A stretch of 64,000 nucleotides of DNA from positions 1 through 64,000 of the forward strand of contig JALGVJ010000005.1 in assembly GCA_029838195.1 (NCBI GenBank), read 5' to 3'. Each line of letters starts with the position of its first letter. Positions within the stretch are counted from its first letter, which is position 1. Under the pieces are notes generated by a model, which made no database searches, was not told where the DNA came from, and was given only the letters and a program-made list of their open reading frames with translations. This DNA comes from Promethearchaeota archaeon (GTDB lineage Archaea > Asgardarchaeota > Lokiarchaeia > Sigyniarchaeales > SOKP01). Position numbers and translations under genes: made by a program. Positions 9,941-18,695 of this stretch are shown piece after piece.

Positions 9941-9991
9941 ATCCAGGCTAGGTTACGAGTCCCTTTTTTCGAAGATCCTACAAATCCGCGA

Positions 9992-10006
9992 GATGTTTAA
10001 ATTTAT
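9992..10006 (-). promoter_or_regulatory. Probable TATA box of the tRNA-Arg gene
   Basis: On the minus strand the AT-only run ATAAATTTAAAC lies about 30-44 bases before the mature 5' end, in an otherwise GC-richer stretch. The position suits an archaeal TATA box with a short 5' leader. Confidence 0.5.
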
Positions 10007-10207
10007 GAAATGGCGGTACATTAATGAGTGGTAATTACATGAATTAAAGAATTATTTAGAAAAAAAATTTTTGGTTCCACCATTAATATCGTATTGGAAA
10101 GGTATAGAAATCTTTTTTACTATTTCCCTTCACACTTAAGCAATAAATAAAGAAAACAAGTGAAGATTACCCTTGAAGCTCATAATACGAATTAAACACC
10201 TTGCAGA

Positions 10208-11365
10208 TTATCCATCTTGAATGGTGGATTTTATGCTGGCATCTATTGCGATTAAATCTGCTTTAGGAGAATAATGCTTTACGATTCTACTATTGAGAAT
10301 TTTTTTTAAAGAACAACCATTCCGGACCAATGCTATTTTAAGATTCTCAATTGCTTCTTGAACGGAGTGAGGTCTTTCACATATTTGATAATCATGAATG
10401 ATTCCCTCCTTCTTAATTAAAAAGCACGCCACATCCATGAATTCCAAGGATTTTTCGGGTAGATTCATGAGAATGCGATCTATTTTATGATATAATGCGG
10501 TTCCGAGAGACGATTTCCTTAGAATCAATTCTTTAACGTTTAAATGATGGGGGATGACGGTTCCTTTTAAGGAATTTAATTGGATGTTTTGCTTGAGGTA
10601 ATCATGAGCAACAGGATTAATATCAAAAGCATGGATGGTTACCTCATGGTTTTTGGCTATTTGGATAGAAAACGGTCCCACGCCGGCAAAAAGATCTACA
10701 ATGAGCTCATTTCGCTTGTAAGGTAAGGAAGCAATTCGTTTACGTTCATGATTTAATCGTGGATTAAAATAGGTTTTTTTTACATCGAGTTTAAAAAAGC
10801 ACCCGTTTTCCTTATATAACGTTTCTGAGGCATCTTTTCCCAAAAGAAGATTTAAATTCCGTAATCTATAGGTTCCCTCGACCTTCCCTGCTTTTTCATA
10901 TACGGTTTCAACTTTTCCATGTTTTTGAATCAAAAATTTGGTTACTTCTTGCTTGAACCATTCTCTATCTCGAGGAGCTATGTTCTCAATGCGATCAAAT
11001 TCAATAATGATGATGCTTCCGATGATATCATACGATCTAGGAAGGGATTCCATGTACGGCACAGGAAAAACTTGTTCCATGGCTTCTTTTAACGTTCTAA
11101 ACTGGGGACGGTCAGCAAACACATTTTCTCGCTTGACCACCTGACACAGCATGGCTTTTTCCAGCTTCTGAAGAAACAGGGGTAAGACAGGCGAGTCGTT
11201 CTTAAGGGGAAATAGCAGGTGATTTTCTTCCCTCAACACCTTTCGAGTCGGATCCAAGATTGATTTTCCACGAGCATGTTGTCTCATTAACTTGAGGAAT
11301 TTTTCTCCATCCGCTTTTAAGATTTTTAAGTATGAAGATGTTTCTCTTTCTCGATTATTATTCAT
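10208..11365 (-). CDS. trm5: tRNA (guanine37-N1)-methyltransferase Trm5
   Basis: A 385-residue class I SAM methyltransferase that makes m1G at position 37 of tRNAs. In archaea this is also the first step towards wyosine in tRNA-Phe. The Trm5 D2 strand GSIIIIEFDR is near residue 115, the SAM loop DLFAGVGPFS near 217, FDINPVAHDYLKQN near 245, and the catalytic NLPEKS near 297. It is the last gene of a tightly packed minus-strand unit; its start overlaps the DUF371 gene by 8 bases, so translation is probably coupled. The window's intron-containing tRNA-Phe(GAA) carries G37, a likely substrate. Confidence 0.93.
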   Translation of the reverse strand: MNNNRERETSSYLKILKADGEKFLKLMRQHARGKSILDPTRKVLREENHLLFPLKNDSPVLPLFLQKLEKAMLCQVVKRENVFADRPQFRTLKEAMEQVFPVPYMESLPRSYDIIGSIIIIEFDRIENIAPRDREWFKQEVTKFLIQKHGKVETVYEKAGKVEGTYRLRNLNLLLGKDASETLYKENGCFFKLDVKKTYFNPRLNHERKRIASLPYKRNELIVDLFAGVGPFSIQIAKNHEVTIHAFDINPVAHDYLKQNIQLNSLKGTVIPHHLNVKELILRKSSLGTALYHKIDRILMNLPEKSLEFMDVACFLIKKEGIIHDYQICERPHSVQEAIENLKIALVRNGCSLKKILNSRIVKHYSPKADLIAIDASIKSTIQDG

Positions 11366-11783
11366 TAAAATCCGCTAATTCAAAAATTAAATAAAATGGT
11401 TTATTAGAGGTGGTAATTTTTTTTAATAAATCGCGATTTAGCTCCATGGAAGCTTTATCACATCGTATTAACACCGTTCTATCACAAATGTAATCACTTT
11501 TTCGAAATACCATGTCTCGCTCATTTGTCAGGGGAAGATGAGGGCTCCCATATCCATGAAAAGAATCGCTTAAATCTTCAAATTGTATGATGATTTTAAA
11601 CTTTTTACCCTTCCAAATTTCCCTTTTTAATCGCTCATTCAAGTCAGAACATGCTTTTGAAGCCTTGATACCTAAAATACAAGTTCCCTTTCGTGTCACG
11701 TAATTCGCTTTCGTGATTTCAATCGTCGTGGGATGCGTACAAAGAATATTTTTATGGCCTTGAACGCTAATTTTCTCTAACAT
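11358..11783 (-). CDS. DUF371 family archaeal protein
   Basis: A 141-residue protein with the DUF371 signature: an opening GHKNILCTHPTTIEIT, then a TRKGTCILGIKASKAC element. The family is small, widespread in archaea and has no established function. The gene overlaps tgtA by 7 bases upstream and trm5 by 8 bases downstream, so it lies between two tRNA modification enzymes. A role in RNA metabolism is plausible by context but unproven. Confidence 0.85.
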   Translation of the reverse strand: MLEKISVQGHKNILCTHPTTIEITKANYVTRKGTCILGIKASKACSDLNERLKREIWKGKKFKIIIQFEDLSDSFHGYGSPHLPLTNERDMVFRKSDYICDRTVLIRCDKASMELNRDLLKKITTSNKPFYLIFELADFNE

Positions 11784-13453
11784 GCACCTTCTGAAGAACT
11801 GCTTTTAAAAAATTCTAATATCTCTTTCAAGGTCTTAAAACTACCAAACCGAGATTTAAAATAAGATTTCATCAATAATGAAAATTTCGCTATCAAGGCG
11901 TTCTCCCCGAGTTCAATCCGCTCATTATATGCCCCATAGTACCATGATGGAATCCATAATGCTGCCTTTTCATAGCAAGCGTGAAATTGATTTAAATAAT
12001 TATTACAACTCTGAAAAAATTCAGGCTCAATTGGTACGTCTGGACTCGTCACGCTGATGAAAGATTCATGCTGCCCCAATGGAAAAGTTTCAATCAATTC
12101 CAGGGGAAGTAATCCGAAAAAATAGCTTAAAAATGCCACATGAAGTTCTTCAATCGGCACGATGGTATTATTTTTTATATCCTCAATCCCGCGTGCCAAA
12201 GCGGGTGTATTTAAAACATTCATATCCAATTCCGGCAAAATGATCAAGTATTTCACGCCGCTTGGAGGACAATAACGATGGCGCATGCGCTGCTCGTGTC
12301 GATAAAAAAGGGGACGCACTCGACTCTCCCGTGAAGTAAATAACCGTCCGTGAGGCTTGTAAATCTTTTCATGGGTCTCAAATTCTTTCGAATATTTTTT
12401 AACAACCTTGAAAGCTTTAACCAACTCGGGATGGGATCGAATGCGCGACTCCACCAGTTCCCACAAGGTTCCTTCCCGTATCGCTTGCCTTACCTTCCGC
12501 AATTCCGAAAAGGAAAGATATAAATTATGTTTCATCAGCAATTCCATCTTCTCGCCTTCCTCTGCTTGCTGAAATTCGCGCGGCACATGACTTTCGCAAA
12601 CGGGACAATGACAAGGAAATTCCACCAATTCATTTAGATCATGCGTGCCCGTATCCAGCGTGAAATACCGATTCTCCCGCGCAAATAAAAAATACGCCGC
12701 TGAATCCATCAAATCACACCCGCACGCCACCGCCAGCGAAAAAAATTGCGGTAACCCCAAACCAAACATGTGAATCGGGCGATGCGGACGCACTATCCCC
12801 TTCACCGTCAGCAATATCTCCATAACAAGATCAAATCGATAATCTAAAAATGCTTTAACCAAACCACCAATCGCATTCACGGCAAAATCCAACCTATCCA
12901 TGCGGCACGCACTCCATTTTAATAAATCTAAATAACGAGCACCATGAATCGGGCCAAACCAATGACAATTCTTGTTCTGCCTCCTCCTAATGTTCTCTTT
13001 TGCTCGTGTTATTGTTTGTTTAATTTTATTCCTTGCCACCTCTCGATCATCCTCTAACTGCACTGGCACATCTAAGATCACCCCAAAATCTACCCCAATC
13101 TGCTCCTGGAATCCCTCGATTTCCGTAGCATCAATTTTTACCTCCCTCTCATTATACATGTACTGTTGAAATGCCCCACTATCCGTGGCAATCACTCCTT
13201 TAAAATTAAAGAGTTCGTGAATGCCCCGCTTCAAGACCTCCTCCCGCCGTCCTTCCTTTTGATATAAGATATACGCATTTGTAAATAGGCACCGCGCTCC
13301 AATACGTTCTAATTCCGAAATTGGTAACGCATTTCGATAAGGATGCACCACCGGAAATAAGATCGGCGTCTCCAATACCTTGCCGTTCACCTCGAGCCTC
13401 CCCAACCTCCCCAATCCCTCCACGTCTATAACCTCAAACCTCATATCGCCCAT
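11777..13453 (-). CDS. tgtA: tRNA-guanine(15) transglycosylase TgtA (archaeosine pathway)
   Basis: A 558-residue enzyme that swaps guanine 15 in the tRNA D loop for preQ0, the first tRNA step to archaeosine. The catalytic TIM barrel shows ATDSGAFQQY near residue 90, the substrate loop GPIHGARY near 165, MFGLGLPQFFSLAVACGCD near 228, and the zinc site CHCPVC plus a His near residue 280. The region after about residue 330 resembles the C1 domain. The chain ends without the usual C-terminal PUA domain, which instead is seen in the ArcS protein at 59.3 kb. It starts at ATG; a second Met three codons later is also possible. Codons in this gene and the next use more G/C than the surroundings. Confidence 0.92.
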   Translation of the reverse strand: MGDMRFEVIDVEGLGRLGRLEVNGKVLETPILFPVVHPYRNALPISELERIGARCLFTNAYILYQKEGRREEVLKRGIHELFNFKGVIATDSGAFQQYMYNEREVKIDATEIEGFQEQIGVDFGVILDVPVQLEDDREVARNKIKQTITRAKENIRRRQNKNCHWFGPIHGARYLDLLKWSACRMDRLDFAVNAIGGLVKAFLDYRFDLVMEILLTVKGIVRPHRPIHMFGLGLPQFFSLAVACGCDLMDSAAYFLFARENRYFTLDTGTHDLNELVEFPCHCPVCESHVPREFQQAEEGEKMELLMKHNLYLSFSELRKVRQAIREGTLWELVESRIRSHPELVKAFKVVKKYSKEFETHEKIYKPHGRLFTSRESRVRPLFYRHEQRMRHRYCPPSGVKYLIILPELDMNVLNTPALARGIEDIKNNTIVPIEELHVAFLSYFFGLLPLELIETFPLGQHESFISVTSPDVPIEPEFFQSCNNYLNQFHACYEKAALWIPSWYYGAYNERIELGENALIAKFSLLMKSYFKSRFGSFKTLKEILEFFKSSSSEGAC

Positions 13454-13578
13454 TTATTTTTTCCTCCTTTTTCCCTCCCACTTTATTCCTTCTTTCCTCT
13501 TTCTTTCTGCCTTTTTTTCTTTTTATTTCAACTTTCATTCTTACCTTTACACGCTTCTGCGCCCCTTTTACTCATTCT

Positions 13579-14181
13579 TCATTGAAAAAATTCCGAAAGA
13601 CGTCCTTCCTCGTCGATCAACCCCAACCAATCGATCTTCCCCAATTCATGCTCCCGATAGTCCCGTTTTCCTTCTAAAATCTCCAATATAAGCTCAATGA
13701 GCGCCTCAACCTCCATATTACTCGTATCTATCTCCAATATCGGCACGTCCAACGCTTTTTCCAGCATGTATTGAATGCATTCTCCTAATATTTCCGCTTC
13801 CACGTTCTCCCGCACCTTTTCCTTGCCATATCCCCTTGCCTCTAACCTTCTCTTTAACTCGTCCGGATGACACCGCAAGAGGAATACCACATCAATATAT
13901 TCCTCAGGGATTATATCCGCAAAATGTCCTTCAATAATTATCCGCTTCATGCCCGCTTTTTCCGTATCCTTGATGAGCTCGACCACTCGCGGCACTAAAT
14001 GATCAAAATCGGCTATGTACGTGTCCCTATCCTCATCATACCCCTCCACCAAACCTTTTTCCATTACCAGTTCATTCAAACTAATTACTTCCGCCCCCAA
14101 ACGATCGCCTAATCTTCGCGCTACTGTCGTCTTGCCCGTACCTGGCGTTCCTGAGATTATAATGTACCGAAAATCCCCCAT
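13579..14181 (-). CDS. Fap7/AK6-type adenylate kinase
   Basis: This P-loop kinase of about 200 residues belongs to the AK6/Fap7 (hCINAP) family, which converts AMP plus ATP to ADP and in eukaryotes and archaea takes part in late small-subunit ribosome assembly with uS11. The Walker A loop GTPGTGKTT is near residue 10, a DHLVPRVVEL element follows near 58, and the lid contains LEARGYGKEKVREN near 112, as in Fap7. I chose the ATG at 14181, preceded by AAGGGA at good spacing. An upstream ATG at 14226 would add 15 residues but has no good SD. Confidence 0.88.
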   Translation of the reverse strand: MGDFRYIIISGTPGTGKTTVARRLGDRLGAEVISLNELVMEKGLVEGYDEDRDTYIADFDHLVPRVVELIKDTEKAGMKRIIIEGHFADIIPEEYIDVVFLLRCHPDELKRRLEARGYGKEKVRENVEAEILGECIQYMLEKALDVPILEIDTSNMEVEALIELILEILEGKRDYREHELGKIDWLGLIDEEGRLSEFFQ

Positions 14182-14709
14182 CAAATCCCTTGCCCTCCCT
14201 TCATTTAATATTTTTAAAATAATCAAAAAATAAAAATCTATTCAAAAAATTGATTTAAATGTCGATTCAAAAAATCGCTCAGCTTAAGTGTCGCAACCAG
14301 ATGTGAGAATTGTGCATTAAAAAATCACTCCTCTAAATCTACTTAATAGCCTACTTTCTTTACTTCTGCTACTTTTTTAAATTTTTCATAATCTTCACGC
14401 TCATTATTCCAGCACAATGAAAAATATAGAATCGCATAGAATATAGATAGAAAAGAGTCTCCCATTCTAATCGATAAATCAATTTCTTAGTATCATTAAA
14501 GATAAGATAAGTGAAAAAATGAACGGAGAATTGTTCTCGTTAATAAGGAAGGAATTAAATTGCTCGTTAGAGGATTACATGCCCGAAAATTTTATTTAAG
14601 AATTATCTGAATCTTGGAAAGTTTCGGGATGGGTTCTAATAAAATTTCCTTGATATTATTTTAACTCCCCATAACACGCAAGAAATCTCAAAAATCTTGA
14701 AAGTGGCGA
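14182..14709. other. Intergenic stretch, no gene recognised
   Basis: These 528 bases are AT-rich. Near 14240-14278 the element ATTCAAAAAAT occurs twice about 30 bases apart, probably low-complexity chance. No tRNA-like fold or convincing coding frame is visible. Weak TATA-like runs occur but cannot be assigned. Confidence 0.4.
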
Positions 14710-15000
14710 ATGATATTCAAAACTATAGATGTTCTGGAATTAAGAATTAATATTTTTAAAGGTGATTTTATTTTATTTGATTTTGATTTGGTTGGAAACA
14801 AGATTTTCGTGAAATTTCTAAAATACGTGCCGAAAGGCAATTTTAATCAATTAAAAGCAAGATTCAAGGAAAACGGGGGAAGGATCATGAAAGGCATGGA
14901 TTCATGGCAGTGGATACTTCTTTTAGCATGTGAAAAAAAGACAAGGAATAGTAAAGAAGATCGTTCCATATTGCCTCATTTTTTTAATTTTTTTTATTAG
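14710..15000 (+). CDS. Doubtful small ORF (96 aa)
   Basis: An open frame that could encode 96 residues. It has moderate hydrophobicity, a basic middle and no recognisable domain. There is no good SD and the tail (FFNFFY) looks like read-through of AT-rich DNA. It stands alone between a minus-strand kinase and a minus-strand tRNA. Kept as a possibility only. Confidence 0.25.
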   Translation: MIFKTIDVLELRINIFKGDFILFDFDLVGNKIFVKFLKYVPKGNFNQLKARFKENGGRIMKGMDSWQWILLLACEKKTRNSKEDRSILPHFFNFFY

Positions 15001-15414
15001 CTAATTTCTTTCACGGTCAACGGCTCTTTAAATAGTATATTGTACTAACCTTTTTTTTCTTATATATTCCCCACTTAAAAAAAGACTCAAGACATGAAAA
15101 TATTCCAGGCTGCTTTTTTTAATATTAAGCTCCTCCAGTTCCTTTAGATCGCCGAGGAATTGCAAGTGTTCTTTATTTTAAGTTTTTCCTCATTTCCGTA
15201 ATAATTTTCTAACAATTTTTTATTTTTAAACAAAAGTTTTAATATCATTTTAGAGAGATTGAAATTTGGATTTTATGGATGAAATTACTAAATTCCCTCT
15301 CCCAAATGATTCATATTGAGGAATTTTTTCATTTAATTCATCCAATTGAAAAAAATTTGGAGGATATTTTCATGAAAGAAAAAGTAATGGTTTTGGAGTT
15401 TGATAACATGCTAG
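15001..15414. other. Intergenic stretch, nothing recognised
   Basis: AT-rich, with T-rich runs at 15050-15062 and 15110-15122. Short open frames here have no SD or family resemblance. No structure beyond AT-rich sequence is evident. Confidence 0.4.
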
Positions 15415-15488
15415 TGCGAAAGGGGGGCTTCGATCCCCCGACCTCCCGCTTATCAGGCGGGCGCAATACCAAGCTATGCCACTCTCGC
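15415..15488 (-). tRNA. tRNA-Ile(GAT)
   Basis: On the minus strand GCGAGAG (15488-15482) pairs with CTTTCGC as acceptor stem, with A73 at 15415. The D arm GCAT-AGCTTGGTA-TTGC is normal. The anticodon arm CCCGC-CTGATAA-GCGGG gives GAT. The T arm GGGGG-ATCGAAG-CCCCC has A at position 54 where T is usual. No intron is present, unlike the three other tRNAs in the window. CCA is not encoded. Confidence 0.93.
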
Positions 15489-15689
15489 ACGATTTGTTTG
15501 TTTGGCACATTTATGGGAACTTTTTCCTATTGCCATCAATTTTTTATGAAAGTGAAAAAAACAATTAGTAATCATGTAAGTAAGTTAAAACTGGTTAAAA
15601 AATTTTTTGAATGAGGGAGGGTGCGGGTGAAGGAAGAAATTGACAGAGGCAACTCATGATTTAAATAGAAGTAAAATGATCTAGAATTC

Positions 15690-16115
15690 ATGCCGAAATT
15701 GGACTATTCCATCGTGGGATTGCAAGAATATTCGATTAGTTTTCAGAGGTATTGTCGTTCATGTGAGATTCAGAAATACTGCGTGTACGGGAAGGACAAG
15801 CCTTTTACGCTGGAGATTAGTTGTACGGATTTAGCACAGGCGAAGGAGCGGACGAAATTTGAGCAGTTAAAGAAGTTGCAGAGGAAGGTGAGCGTGGAAA
15901 CGAGTTATGAGGAGTTAGTGAAGAAGGTGCGGTTAAGCATGCGCGAAATTTTTTCTCAGATTTGGCGGGAGAAGGTGAAAATCAATCAGGACATCCGGTG
16001 CTTGGATTCGAGCAAGGTGGATAATATATTCGTATCGCAGCAAGGGCAGGCATGGTGGGCGGATTTCGTAGCGACAATGAAGGAAATCAATGCGGAATGC
16101 GAGAAGGTAATGTAA
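15690..16115 (+). CDS. Uncharacterised cysteine-containing protein (141 aa)
   Basis: No family is recognised. The N-terminal part has a YCRSCEIQKYC cluster near residue 22 and an isolated Cys near residue 45, which could form a zinc or iron-sulphur site. The remainder is charged and mostly helical, ending in a WWADFVATMKEINAE segment. The start is ATG with weak upstream SD. Codon use is more GC-rich than the nearby AT-rich genes, like the neighbouring sfsA and ferredoxin genes, so the three may share an origin. Function unknown. Confidence 0.6.
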   Translation: MPKLDYSIVGLQEYSISFQRYCRSCEIQKYCVYGKDKPFTLEISCTDLAQAKERTKFEQLKKLQRKVSVETSYEELVKKVRLSMREIFSQIWREKVKINQDIRCLDSSKVDNIFVSQQGQAWWADFVATMKEINAECEKVM

Positions 16116-16572
16116 TTGCAAGGTTGTAATGATGAGGAAGCCCTAGGAATGCGAAAATGAAGGAGAAAGAATAAAGAATGCTTGGGATCCCTAGGAAATT
16201 AAAAGGATTTTTAGAGTTTTCGGGCGAAATGGATTAATTCTTAATTGGTATTTTTATTCTTGTTGTAAGGTAAATCTAGGAAAGAGGGGGGTCGTCTTAA
16301 TTTATTCAATATTTCGTGGATAGAGGATTTAATCATGAGATATTAAAGGAGAGAGGGTTTGAGGGAGGGCGGGAATGAAAGCTCACTCTAAAAATGATTT
16401 GCGAAATGCAACATCCCATTTAAATGCAAGAATTATGAAATGTAATTCAAGAGGAGAAGCGATCTTCTCTTAATTTATGGGGGGCATGTGATGTTTGAAA
16501 GGCACGCTCCCTTTAAGCTAGATCCATGATCTTTACACTAACTGGGAGATGGGAGATGGTGATGGGCGCCAT
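16116..16572. other. Intergenic stretch with one hairpin
   Basis: No gene is supported here. A perfect hairpin GAGAAG-CGAT-CTTCTC lies at 16454-16469 and is followed by TTAATTT, so it could be a terminator or small structured element. It lies just beyond the 3' end of sfsA (minus strand), which ends at 16573. Plus-strand frames running into sfsA are antisense shadows. Confidence 0.35.
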
Positions 16573-17298
16573 TTAAAAATCGGCAAAGGGTATTTTTCCT
16601 CCGAAGTGGAGCCAAGTACCATCGAAGCAGATGCGGAAGCAATGGATGGGAATTCCTTTTTTTCTTGCGGTTTTAAGGGCAGTGGCGAAAGCGTGGTCCA
16701 TTTTTTCATTGGGAGCGAAGGCTTTTGCCTTTTTGAATATGAGAAAAAGGATTATTCCCTCATGTTGGATGATTTCTCTCACATAGCAGGTTCCGCGTTG
16801 CGTGGGGGCGTCAGGAAACAAGGCGATTCCATTTTTCACGAGAGTCGCGCCTTTTACTTCGAGGGGAATGCCATCGAGGGTGAAATCGATGCGAGATCTT
16901 CCAATCGGCACTTCATATTGGATATTCTTGACGTGGGAGAATTCATGCAAGAGGAGAAAGAGATGGTGGGCGATTTTGGAGTGTTGAGCGGAGTCGATGA
17001 GGACCAATTCATTCTGGTGATGGACGGTTCTGATATAGTAGGCTAATTTCCCGGCGGAAGGCGTGAAAAGGATGCTTGCGCCGGGCGTAAGTAGTTCTTT
17101 GAGGCGGCCAGGGTCATGGACGTGAGCGGTTTCAATGCGTCCTTGATAGCGGATTTCTGCGGCAAACCTATTTAATCGCTTGAGAAAGATGCCTTTTTTT
17201 AGGGGTGGGAGGAAATAGAGAGGAACATGTTGAGCATCAGTCATAGATACAAGAAAGGAAGAGTTTCTTGCGAAATAAACTTGTTCTTCATGAATCAT
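16573..17298 (-). CDS. sfsA: SfsA family nuclease-like protein
   Basis: The 241-residue product matches SfsA along its whole length: an N-terminal OB-like part with FLKRLNRFAAEI and HVHDPGRLKELL near residues 38-70, and a C-terminal restriction-nuclease-like fold. That fold shows VPIGRSRIDFTLDGIPLEVKG split over residues 127-152, including the catalytic-type D and E-V-K. It ends in FPDAPTQRG and the family C-terminus. Bacterial SfsA is described as a DNA-binding sugar fermentation stimulation protein with a nuclease fold; its archaeal role is not established. Confidence 0.9.
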   Translation of the reverse strand: MIHEEQVYFARNSSFLVSMTDAQHVPLYFLPPLKKGIFLKRLNRFAAEIRYQGRIETAHVHDPGRLKELLTPGASILFTPSAGKLAYYIRTVHHQNELVLIDSAQHSKIAHHLFLLLHEFSHVKNIQYEVPIGRSRIDFTLDGIPLEVKGATLVKNGIALFPDAPTQRGTCYVREIIQHEGIILFLIFKKAKAFAPNEKMDHAFATALKTARKKGIPIHCFRICFDGTWLHFGGKIPFADF

Positions 17299-17509
17299 GA
17301 ATTGTGAATTTTAAAGCAATCAAGGGAAGACATTACATGCTTTCATAAATTTTTAGCTGGGAACTTCGAGAAAAGAAAAAATGCAAGCGGGCATGACGTA
17401 GGGCGGTTCTTGGAATTTAAGATGTGGTTAAGGAATACAAGACAAGCTCATGGTAATTTAGATGAGGTTATGGAATATAAGATGAAAAGATAAAAAACAA
17501 GCGATCCTT

Positions 17510-17758
17510 ATGATCATGATGAGTGTTAAAGGAAACAAGGATGCTATTGAGAGTTATGGGTTTCATCACATCGATACGAGCAAGTGCAAGGCATGTACCA
17601 CGTTTGATTGTGAAAAGGCGTGTTTTCGGGGTATTTATGAAGTGATTAACAAGAAAGCCGAGCCGAAATGCGTGGTGGTGGAAGAGCGGGAAGAAATGTG
17701 CGTGAAATGCCACTTGTGCACCTCATCATGCAAGCATGAGGCGATCACGATTGATTAA
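17510..17758 (+). CDS. Small two-cluster ferredoxin-like protein
   Basis: The 82-residue product has eight well-placed cysteines. The first group is CKACTTFDCEKAC near residue 26, with wider spacing than usual, and the second is CVKCHLCTSSC near residue 64. The arrangement suggests two [4Fe-4S] clusters and an electron-carrier role. Three Met codons occur in the first five positions, and the third (MSVKGN) may be the real start. It ends about 170 bases before the Lrp-type regulator at 17929, which itself has conserved cysteines. No partner oxidoreductase is adjacent. Confidence 0.75.
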   Translation: MIMMSVKGNKDAIESYGFHHIDTSKCKACTTFDCEKACFRGIYEVINKKAEPKCVVVEEREEMCVKCHLCTSSCKHEAITID

Positions 17759-17874
17759 CAAGTTTTTCCCGTCCGATCCCTTATTCTTTCTTTTTCTTTC
17801 TTTTTTCAAGGTTCCATGGATAATTAAAAAGTGAAGACTTATAAATCATAAATCTTTATTTATATATTATAAGT

Positions 17875-17890
17875 ATAAATGATCATTTAT
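17875..17890. promoter_or_regulatory. 16-bp perfect palindrome, probable operator
   Basis: ATAAATGATCATTTAT reads identically on both strands. It lies immediately downstream of an AT-only TATA-like run (about 17848-17866) and 39 bases before the TTG start of the Lrp-type gene, the right place for autoregulation. The binder is inferred. Confidence 0.55.
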
Positions 17891-17898
17891 TAAATGAA

Positions 17899-17928
17899 TC
17901 CTCGCAATAGTGAGGAGGAGGGACCCTC
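17899..17928 (+). promoter_or_regulatory. Leader hairpins that can mask the SD of the Lrp gene
   Basis: CCTC (17900-17903) can pair with GAGG at 17912-17915 or with later GAGG copies. GAGGG (17918-17922) pairs with CCCTC (17924-17928) directly before the TTG start. The GGAGGAGGG stretch is also the ribosome-binding site, so pairing could block initiation. Confidence 0.4.
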
Positions 17929-18468
17929 TTGATATCTGAAAAGCTCAAATTGGATGATATTGATAAAAAAATAATTACATTAGTCCAACAAGACCCTTCC
18001 TTGACACACACGGAAATTGCGGAAAAAATACAGAGGTCTCAGCCCACTGTGGGCATGAGAATCAAGAAATTAGAGAAAAATGGCATACTTTACTTCCAAC
18101 CGGGGATTAATTTTAAAAAGGTGGATCTACACCTTGCTACAGTTGAAATTTCGACAAAAAATCCTCAAGAAATCATGGACATGGCGAAATTCTGTCCTTT
18201 CATGCTAAATGGGTTTCGATTAAGCGGGAAGCATAATATCTGCATTCTAGTTGCGAGCTCACGCTTGGATAAATTGGATAAAATCATAAATTATCATTTT
18301 CGCAAGAATCCTGATGTCTCAATGGTATCTATGGAAATCGTGACGGACATAGCGAAAGATTTCGTCATGCCCATTGATTTTGACAGCGAAGAGCATGAAC
18401 CAAATGAGGAAGAAGGCTGTGGGGAGAAATGTAAATATAAGCTAGCGAAAGCCAGAGGAGAGATTTGA
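17929..18468 (+). CDS. Lrp/AsnC-type regulator with C-terminal cysteines
   Basis: This 179-residue regulator starts at TTG. Residues 8-60 form the winged helix-turn-helix (DDIDKKIITLV, then AEKIQRSQPTVGMRIKKLE). The rest is a ligand-binding half related to the Lrp/AsnC RAM domain. Two features are unusual and shared with the convergent paralogue at 18696: a Cys in the motif FCPF near residue 86, and a C-terminal CGEKC motif. These suggest metal or redox sensing. The dyads before the gene point to autoregulation. Target genes are unknown; the ferredoxin gene upstream is a candidate. Confidence 0.85.
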   Translation: MISEKLKLDDIDKKIITLVQQDPSLTHTEIAEKIQRSQPTVGMRIKKLEKNGILYFQPGINFKKVDLHLATVEISTKNPQEIMDMAKFCPFMLNGFRLSGKHNICILVASSRLDKLDKIINYHFRKNPDVSMVSMEIVTDIAKDFVMPIDFDSEEHEPNEEEGCGEKCKYKLAKARGEI

Positions 18469-18695
18469 ATCGAGTAATTATAATTTGAACCGTTAAAAAT
18501 TAATTGAACTCATCTAAATCATTCTATTTTTTAATTATTTTAATTAAATAAAAAGCCAAAATTTCTTATTTCTTTAATACCTCGAAAAAGAAAAGATTTA
18601 TAAAGGAACGGTCGATCAAGGTCAAAAACAAGAAGCTTTAGGCTAAGCAGGAATAATTTAGTAGTTAATAATGAGGAGGAGCGCTTTTTTTTTCA

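Larger units (their letters stand above)
9843..9962 (-). tRNA. tRNA-Arg(TCT) with two introns
   Basis: Read on the minus strand, the acceptor stem GGACTCG (9962-9956) pairs with CGAGTCC (9850-9844), with G73 at 9843. The anticodon stem TCGGA/TCCGA encloses CTTCTAA, giving anticodon TCT. The T arm GCAGG-TTCGAAT-CCTGC is canonical. Two insertions break the cloverleaf. One of 17 nt (9924-9940) lies in the D loop, the other of 28 nt (9879-9906) lies at the standard 37/38 site. Removing both gives a normal 75-nt tRNA with D arm ACCT-AGCCTGGATA-GGGT. CCA is not encoded. A TATA-like element lies 30-45 bases upstream. Confidence 0.93.

Noticed and set aside
14240..14300. Direct repeat of ATTCAAAAAAT and an AACCAGATGTG word shared with the window start
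   Set aside because: Short AT-rich or 11-base matches are expected by chance in 64 kb.
16549..17046. Plus-strand frame of 165 codons opposite sfsA
   Set aside because: It is antisense to a clear SfsA protein and has no family resemblance.
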